Shown: positions 6,701-9,541 of the stretch, in pieces
Layout of the letters: every line of letters starts with the position of its first letter
Numbering within the stretch: position 1 is the first letter of the stretch
Assembly: GCA_009703445.1 (NCBI GenBank)
Contig: WLGA01000034.1
Location: forward strand, 1 to 9,541
Origin: Actinomycetota bacterium
GTDB lineage: Bacteria > Actinomycetota > Actinomycetes > Actinomycetales > Microbacteriaceae
Length of the DNA stretch: 9,541 bases
Reading direction: 5' to 3'
Translations under genes and position numbers: made by a program
Notes under the pieces: model-generated
What the model was told of the DNA's origin: nothing
Databases searched by the model: none
Seen by the model: only the letters and a program-made list of their open reading frames with translations

Positions 6701-8069
6701 GGGTGCTGCCGCCGGTGCTGCTGCCGGTGCTGCCGCGGGCGCCTCAGCAGGCGCTTCGGCCGGTTCATCTGCGGGCTCAACTTCGGGCGGATCCTCTTCT
6801 AGCTCGAACTCGAGTTCCGGCAACTCCTCCTCCGGTGCCGAGAGCGAATCTTCAGACATCGGCTCACTCGACGTCGTCCAGGATGATTTCGAAATCGAGA
6901 AGTCCGAATGGGGAGACCGGCTCGCCTGGTTCGCCATCCCAGGCATGCAGGCGCTCGACAGGTTGACCCACAACCTCAGTTTGAGGCTTGCGCGGTTTAG
7001 CCCACTGTTTGCCAAGTTGGTCAACGATGGTTCGTACCTTCGCGCGATTGTAGGTTCGCCGACTCTATTGCTCTCGATTGTGGGCGCCATCCTCGGTGTA
7101 TCAGGCGCGATTGCCAACGATGGAGCGATGCTAACTCCGGCTTGGCAGGCGCTTCTGGCCATCGCCATCCTAGGTATTTTTGATGCTGCTGCGGGCTTTA
7201 CCGCAGCGAGCCTATTCATCACATTCAGCGTTGTGATTGCCGCCTCGAAGGGCATTGCGATTGATATGGGCGACGTGCGCCTGATGTTCGGCGTCATGCT
7301 TTTGAGCATTGGCCCAGCGATGTTGACCACCGCATTCCGCACCCTCCGCAAGCACCCAGCCAACGACGCCAAGTCGTGGTGGGAGCGCCTGACTGACTTT
7401 GCGGTTGCTCCGTTCATGGCCGGCTGGTCAAGCTTCGCGATGGTCAGCGGTCTGCCTGCACTCGCCGGCCTCACCCTCGCGGTCGCGAACCACGTTCAAG
7501 ACTTCGCTCTAGCCATCGCGATTGCCGCACTGGTTCGTGTCGGTCTCGAGGAGTTCGCCGCCCGCTACTACCCAGCGCGCCTCAACCGAATCAACCCTGA
7601 TCACCTGCCTGAGCCTCCAATGGTTCAGATGGTTGTGTCATTGGCCATCAAGTATGCGGTGTGGATCATCGTCGGTGGAGCCCTGATCGGTGAAGGCTGG
7701 CAGCTGTGGGTTGGCTCGGCCCTGTTCCTAGTTCCAACCGTCATCGGCTGGTTCCAAGACAAGTTCCCGAACTACCCGGTCCTTTGGCGAATCTTGCCAA
7801 GCGGCGTGCCTGGACTAGCCCTGAGCTTAATCGTTGCCACGGTCACGACGGCAGTGACCGGAGCGATTCTCGGAGCCGTTCCTGCACTCGCATCCTGGTC
7901 ATTCGTGATTCTGCCACTGCCACTTCTGGCGCTAAGTTTGCTGGGCATGTTCGGTCGCCACGGTCGCGACGAGGATGAGCTCAAGCCGGCACAGCGCAAC
8001 GTATGGGTCTACCGAATCGGTGGCGTGCTCATGCTGGTTGTCACGCTAAAGCTGGCCGGGGTTATCTAG
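708..8069 (+). CDS. Giant secreted adhesin with two C-type lectin domains and a polytopic membrane C-terminus
   Basis: This 2453-residue protein is not recognised as a named family. Domains read in order follow. Residues 1-35 are a Sec signal peptide (K4 and R6, a hydrophobic core, cleavage after AQA35). Residues 60-183 are a threefold cysteine repeat. Residues about 194-290 are an Ig-like domain with a YTW motif and a T-x-T-P-x-x-A-D-x-G-F-Y-x-R strand. Four bacterial Ig-like segments start near 292, 395, 499 and 602, with joints such as DTVAP and DTTAP. Residues 713-1104 and 1106-1498 are tandem modules, each of cadherin-like, CTLD and Ig-like adhesin domains. Residues about 1499-1824 are beta-rich and unassigned. 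A Pro/Thr/Ser linker runs 1825-1920, an Ala/Gly/Ser stretch 1988-2050, and about 11 membrane helices 2113-2453. There is no LPXTG motif. The likely role is surface adhesion or glycan capture at the cell envelope, inferred from the CTLDs and Ig domains. The membrane part could be an anchor, a transporter-like unit or a signal transducer. The gene stands alone, with its own promoter and terminator. Confidence 0.85.
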   Translation: MFAKQRSFFSALMAAALTFALSFSGVIFGATPAQAGTMTNQTYVGWIGGSGGSFAGNVDCATGSVLTGIRSATSGNSVFLGIECREILSTGDLGAVTRTSGAGGVFNQCPTGMAAVGLYVNGSNSPQNIGVRCQTPPNKLDAVQSVGPSSGSLAKEVLCATNGFVNRTYLHSGAWFDGFMVGCSLLDGYPSAVVAGTTGVPTGSTSPGSVLTSATTFLGLPTPTLSYTWERSTSQSGPWSAVAGATSSTFTPQLADLGFYFRTVVTGSNIVNSLPTSATSTSGATSIVQLATPGLPNLQTASDSGTATADNETSDNTPTFDLTGLTAGASLTVTATRSTPTALTSSCTLTESQVTSSSASCTLPTLADGNWSVTAVQNSTTFQSSPSAVLNLKVDTVAPAVSSIAITPDLAVDKKVRVTLTFSESIDVVDSTKILLGSTGTWTKSNPTVSGTTYSFDVVYTTLINDDITVAVGVGAATDVAGNAQTAARTFFEQVNTVNPSASYAVAPARLGSASTATTLTLNFTRPVWGLTTADFTWPVTNGASCSLSSVTPSSGPASTYTLAATCTGAGTSTLRLAANAVKDFASVAGPAAAFDLSVIRDTTAPTISAISSNVVGSRVDYTVTFSEELLQFPASAISTAGATTATGTGSWTATTPARVGTTNQWTFSVSNSSAINGVYKPSFTVGGNIKDLSGNSLTVDPTITNATIVRLPTFVIGSLATPNSAAIALAPNFDLSLYGGKMHGIKITNLDWSTSGTTKDTFSASLNSANMGGSVTTNTSNGTIEILAPNATEAQWDTAIRAIQFDAGSNSGTRRFEFHLRPISGYIYANEHYLILSSATSLLPAALTAASSSTYAGLQGYLATITSAEEDAWSMTIATAAWISGSDAAVEGTWIHTAGPELGQTLSPTFWDNPPQQPDNAAEDCLIAYASAGYSGWHDVMCNLTQYYITEYGGTAGDPSVPSMKATASTTIDAVGPDVTTVRSSTANGTYIAGETISIQVNLDEATVVAGGTPRIKLNTSPTVRYATYASGSGSSTLTFNYTIQAGDTAADLNYFDTASLELNGATLKDAAGNSATITLDATNAASSLASASAIVIDADLFIAPTFSLGTLPGIGPNPTPIAPNFNLTTRGAQPFGILITNNSYDGAASVVDAFVLNPVPAGVTVVANGSGEIELYGTTLTEAQWEAAIRAIQFDAGSSGATPNLTFHLRPVKAYDYETGHAYKQVAASLFTTADAMVAAPTHTLAGFTGYLATPTTAVETGVLVDSGMTRSGTQMIVALQKQASGSTLVKTMAPAGQVGNIAYSNWSSGEPNVNSDMFVHVYGDGTWNDFNGNAGISWGYIVEFGGTTSGSNFLSTMTESVNYVSDLTGPAVTNVSAITANGTFVAGDQIQIRVRFDDALTVSGTPRLSLNMGSNIRTADCVAGTPTTDLVCSYTVAQGDTSADLSYSSVNALALNGGSITDSASNPSRLTLPTIGAIGSLSRNSALVVNGNLNVLTLTAPSATDTDRNLVFTLTSSLPVDCNTLSVTNGVDFNFTGIDSISSIVASVNNKTCTINAVSSVLAGQYGTSAITKASTFSIDDLQVSPVATTDLTVTAANIAVEVPAASGQGVVNRRAISGTPRTTFTKVAPPTVFDALSVAAKNALVASNIISAVNTAPIAEIEGDFSQATSRVDAKKKEQVAAGDQVALSIKIDPSLVATHEVAAFFKSTVDPNNAGWTYLGKRDFDMNGLAVADPMTFVKRGTYYMKLIVVIKGTSFRTASVKPAAIFVAPAPIASNPSPLDVFIYRAAALLDSDLPTGVQTLEVAVEVTGTEPTVIDPAGNPAPPVAAPSTPSPTPTASPTPTPTPSPTVKPTPAPTVKPTPQPTSSASAAPVSKPTPTVSPSVSPSASPSASPTPVKSPSASPAPAPSTSAAVVALPSVENLISPTISIPEINPGEPVANPAIGATGDDSAPPVAFDPLGSPEAIAAVAETAATAVVVASSVAAAAAAAAAAGAAAGAAAGAAAGASAGASAGSSAGSTSGGSSSSSNSSSGNSSSGAESESSDIGSLDVVQDDFEIEKSEWGDRLAWFAIPGMQALDRLTHNLSLRLARFSPLFAKLVNDGSYLRAIVGSPTLLLSIVGAILGVSGAIANDGAMLTPAWQALLAIAILGIFDAAAGFTAASLFITFSVVIAASKGIAIDMGDVRLMFGVMLLSIGPAMLTTAFRTLRKHPANDAKSWWERLTDFAVAPFMAGWSSFAMVSGLPALAGLTLAVANHVQDFALAIAIAALVRVGLEEFAARYYPARLNRINPDHLPEPPMVQMVVSLAIKYAVWIIVGGALIGEGWQLWVGSALFLVPTVIGWFQDKFPNYPVLWRILPSGVPGLALSLIVATVTTAVTGAILGAVPALASWSFVILPLPLLALSLLGMFGRHGRDEDELKPAQRNVWVYRIGGVLMLVVTLKLAGVI
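885..1256 (+). repeat. Threefold cysteine repeat near the N-terminus of the adhesin
   Basis: Three units of about 50 residues occur in tandem: C60-C84, C109-C133 and C159-C183. Each pair is separated by exactly 24 positions, and the unit period is 49 then 50. Each unit opens with C-x-x-G or a close variant (CATG, CPTG, CATN) and closes with G-x-x-C or G-C (GIEC, GVRC, VGC). These are the only cysteines in the first 190 residues, which suggests one disulfide per repeat after export. A threefold beta fold of the beta-prism type (VMO-I or jacalin-like) is a reasonable guess. It has not been identified by homology. Confidence 0.75.
3204..3572 (+). other. C-type lectin domain 1 (QPD, galactose-type motif)
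   Basis: This covers residues about 833-955 of the adhesin. CTLD landmarks are GLQGYLATITSAEED (858 onward), the WIGL-like WISGSD (883-888), EGTWIH (892-897), Q918-P919-D920, E924-D925-C926, W938-H939-D940 and C943, ending YYITEYGG. The E-D-C spacing after the tripeptide is the same as in mannose-binding protein. In characterised animal CTLDs, QPD favours galactose-type and EPN mannose-type ligands. C926-C943 matches the conserved inner disulfide. The usual calcium-binding Asn of WND is His939, so calcium affinity may be reduced. Confidence 0.8.
4374..4754 (+). other. C-type lectin domain 2 (EPN, mannose-type motif)
   Basis: This covers residues about 1223-1349. Landmarks are FTGYLATPTTAVE, with G1252 to T1256 in the GYLAT segment, the tryptophan-led NWSSG (1308-1312), E1313-P1314-N1315, D1319, W1330-N1331-D1332 and the terminal WGYIVEFGG. 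E1313, N1315, D1319, N1331 and D1332 occupy the calcium-ligand positions known from mannose-binding protein, so calcium-dependent sugar binding is plausible. Both cysteines of the inner disulfide in the first CTLD are absent here, with F1321 in place of the first. Confidence 0.8.
6180..6467 (+). repeat. Pro/Thr/Ser-rich low-complexity linker in the adhesin
   Basis: Residues 1825-1920 are almost entirely Pro, Thr, Ser, Ala and Val with scattered Lys. Irregular repeats include PTVKPTPAPTVKPTPQPT and later SPSVSPSASPSASP. At the DNA level the repeats are degenerate. The segment probably forms an extended stalk through the peptidoglycan between the exposed domains and the membrane part, and it could be O-glycosylated in species with a protein mannosyltransferase. 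Confidence 0.85.
6669..6857 (+). repeat. Ala/Gly then Ser/Gly low-complexity stretch
   Basis: Residues 1989-1998 are ten consecutive alanines written with mixed codons. AAAG repeats follow to about 2011, then alternating Ala/Ser/Gly, then a Ser/Gly/Asn tract to about 2050 and an acidic segment (ESESSD, then QDDFEIEKSE). Together with the preceding ATAVVVASSV, the Ala-rich part is long and uncharged enough to be a membrane helix. Mixed codon use makes replication slippage unlikely here. Confidence 0.8.
7044..8066 (+). other. C-terminal polytopic membrane domain of the adhesin
   Basis: Residues 2113-2453 hold about 11 hydrophobic segments. Clear examples start at AIVGSPTLLLSIVG (2113), WQALLAIAILGIF (2146), SLFITFSVVIAA (2168) and LMFGVMLLSIGPAM (2192), and the last is the C-terminal GGVLMLVVTLKLAGVI. 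Positively charged loops alternate in register: RTLRKHP (2211-2217), the ARYYPARLNR segment, and GRHGRDEDELKPAQR. An aspartate (D2159) sits inside the second helix. I do not recognise a known transporter or enzyme family. A preceding cationic, partly amphipathic stretch (RLTHNLSLRLARFSPLFAKL) probably lies on the membrane surface. Confidence 0.75.
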
Positions 8070-8071
8070 CA

Positions 8072-8096
8072 CCCGGGTTTACGTTTAAAGCCCGGG
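8072..8096 (+). terminator. Weak hairpin terminator after the adhesin gene
   Basis: CCCGGG (8072-8077) pairs with CCCGGG (8091-8096). The stem extends by a U-G and two U-A pairs to nine base pairs with a seven-base loop. It begins three bases after the TAG stop. No U-tract follows (AACACAAAA), so termination may be partial and the DUF2256/photolyase genes could receive read-through. Confidence 0.5.
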
Positions 8097-8110
8097 AACA
8101 CAAAACCCGC

Positions 8111-8129
8111 GGTGAGAGTTGTTATCACC
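8111..8129 (+). promoter_or_regulatory. Short inverted repeat next to the DUF2256 start
   Basis: GGTGA (8111-8115) and TCACC (8125-8129) are perfect inverted repeats with a nine-base spacer, and the second arm touches the ATG at 8130. A weak Shine-Dalgarno-like GAGAG (8114-8118) lies inside, 11 bases from the start. The site could be a small mRNA hairpin affecting initiation or an operator. It is short enough to be chance. Confidence 0.25.
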
Positions 8130-8278
<149 letters not shown>

Positions 8279-8282
<4 letters not shown>

Positions 8283-9541
8283 CCGCCTCCGCCTTTGAGC
8301 GCATTCTGTACGTCGCACACGACCACTTAAACCGCGACTTCGGCGTGCTGCGCGACGCAAACCCGGCAACCGACGCAATCGTCCTGGTCGAAAGCGCACG
8401 GATGACCTCCGGCCGCTCCTGGCACCGAGAACGCTTGTTCTTCCTGCTCTCCTCGGCCCGACACTTCGCCGCCGACCTCGAGGCCGAGGGTTTCACCGTT
8501 CGCTACCTCCAAGCAGCAACCACGGTTGAAGGCCTGACCGCCGCCCAAGCCGAGTTCGGCGATCTACCGATTCACGCGGCCGAGCCATCCTCGTTCAAGC
8601 AGCTGGAACTGCTTCGCGAGTTCGGCGTCGAGTTCGCTCCGAACGATTTCTTCCTTACATCCCGCCCAGACTTCAGGCTTTGGGCAGATCGCCAAAAGAC
8701 GTTTGTGATGGAGAACTTCTATCGCGCCCAACGAGTTCGTCTCGGCATTATGGTCACAAACGGGGACCCGGATGGCGGCCGCTGGAACTTCGATGCCGAC
8801 AACCGCCTTCCGCCGCCCAAAAACTACACCTGGCCGCCATACCTAGAGCACGAGCGCGACGAAATCGACCAGCAGGTTGCCGCCCAACTCGGCATGACCC
8901 CAACCAACACCTGGGCCACCACGCGCTCCGGCGCGCTCGCCCAACTGCGCAACTTTATCGCCAACCACTTGGACGGTTTCGGGCCATACGAAGACGCAAT
9001 CGCCGGCGATAACTGGGCGTTGCATCACTCGCTGCTTAGCCCATACCTGAACAATGGACTGCTTCACGCATCCGAGGTAATCGAGGCCGTTCTGGTTGCC
9101 TACCGAGCCGGCGCACCGATCGGTTCGGTTGAGGCTTTCGTCCGTCAGGTAATCGGCTGGCGTGAATATATCAACGGCATGTATTGGTTTCTCGGCCCCG
9201 ACTATCGCGAGAAGAACGAGCTCGGTGCGACCCGCAAGTTGCTGCCGCTGTTCACCGACTCATCCAAGACTCAGATGGCCTGCGTTAAGCAGGTTGTTGC
9301 CGACGTCGAGACCCGCGCTTGGGCGCACCACATCCCGCGCTTGATGGTGCTCAGCAACCTTGCGCTAGTGACCGGCGTGAACCCCCAGGAGTTTCTCGAC
9401 TGGATGCGCGAGCAGTTCATCGATGCCGCCGAATGGGTCATGGTGCCGAACATCATCGGCATGGCAACCCACGCGGATGGCGGCCTTCTGATGACCAAGC
9501 CCTATGCGGCGGGTGGGGCATACCTGAATAAAATGACCCAG
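8279..9541 (+). CDS. Cryptochrome/photolyase-related FeS protein, PhrB type (3' truncated)
   Basis: The first 421 codons of a protein usually just over 500 residues long; the frame is open at the window end. It belongs to the iron-sulfur bacterial cryptochrome/photolyase group (deoxyribodipyrimidine photolyase-related). Characterised members such as Agrobacterium PhrB repair (6-4) photoproducts with FAD and light. Visible features are an N-terminal antenna-type domain (RILYVAHDHLN onward), GGRWNFDADNR at 166-176, the FAD-domain helices with F-x-R-Q-x-x-GWREY, C335 in QMACVKQ, H350-H351 in WAHHIPRLMV, and KPYAAGGAYLNKM at 407-419. The 15-16 residue spacing from C335 to H350/H351 matches PhrB C350 to H365/H366. 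Two of those positions are catalytic or cluster residues, so activity is plausible. The other three cluster cysteines would lie just past the window edge. The ATG overlaps the DUF2256 stop. A weak GGCAGG lies upstream. Confidence 0.92.

Noticed and set aside
6180..6857. Phase-variable simple repeat tract
   Set aside because: The amino-acid repeats are encoded by mixed synonymous codons, so there is no long perfect DNA repeat likely to slip.
6119..7474. Long open frame of about 450 codons on the minus strand
   Set aside because: It lies wholly antisense to the adhesin's low-complexity and membrane regions. Its product (Glu/Ala runs, then Gly/Val repeats) is the mirror of Ala/Ser and Pro/Thr codons, and it has no domain, Shine-Dalgarno or promoter. 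It is open only because stop codons are rare opposite such codons.
8327..8548. Minus-strand open frames inside the photolyase gene
   Set aside because: The plus-strand frame is a clear FeS photolyase with family motifs, and the antisense frames have none.

Overview
The window looks like chromosomal DNA of a moderately GC-rich Actinomycetota, most likely a small-genome aquatic Microbacteriaceae-type bacterium. This placement is an inference. It rests on codon use, a promoter spaced for leaderless transcription, a carbohydrate ABC permease, a DUF2256 plus iron-sulfur photolyase pair, and a very large secreted lectin-like surface protein. No sequence comparison could be run.

Layout: (i) 1-162 is the 3' end of a MalG-type sugar ABC permease. 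It converges on a small YCII-family gene (225-551, minus), and a strong bidirectional hairpin terminator (178-213) lies between them. (ii) 552-707 is a divergent intergenic region. It holds a minus-strand promoter that appears to start the YCII mRNA at its own ATG, a perfect 16-bp palindrome (600-615), a candidate plus-strand promoter, and a Shine-Dalgarno that fixes the start of the next gene. (iii) 708-8069 is one 2453-residue gene filling most of the window. (iv) 8072-8096 is a weak terminator hairpin. (v) 8130-8282 is a 50-residue DUF2256 zinc-ribbon protein overlapping by ATGA the start of (vi) an FeS-type photolyase/cryptochrome (8279 to the window end, truncated).

The giant protein is the most interesting object. 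Reading from the N-terminus it has a Sec signal peptide and a threefold cysteine repeat in which all three cysteine pairs have the same spacing. A run of Ig-like domains follows, then a tandem duplication of about 390 residues. Each copy carries a cadherin-like domain, a C-type lectin domain (CTLD) and an Ig-like domain. The two CTLDs differ at the sugar-specificity tripeptide: QPD in the first and EPN in the second. After an unassigned region and a Pro/Thr/Ser linker comes an Ala/Gly/Ser stretch, and the protein ends in about 11 membrane helices instead of an LPXTG anchor. The reading is a cell-surface glycan-binding adhesin with two lectin specificities, fused to a polytopic membrane domain of unknown function.

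The DUF2256/photolyase pair is a separate, translationally coupled DNA-repair or light-response unit. Nothing in the sequence links it to the adhesin. I see no RNA genes, mobile elements or CRISPR arrays.
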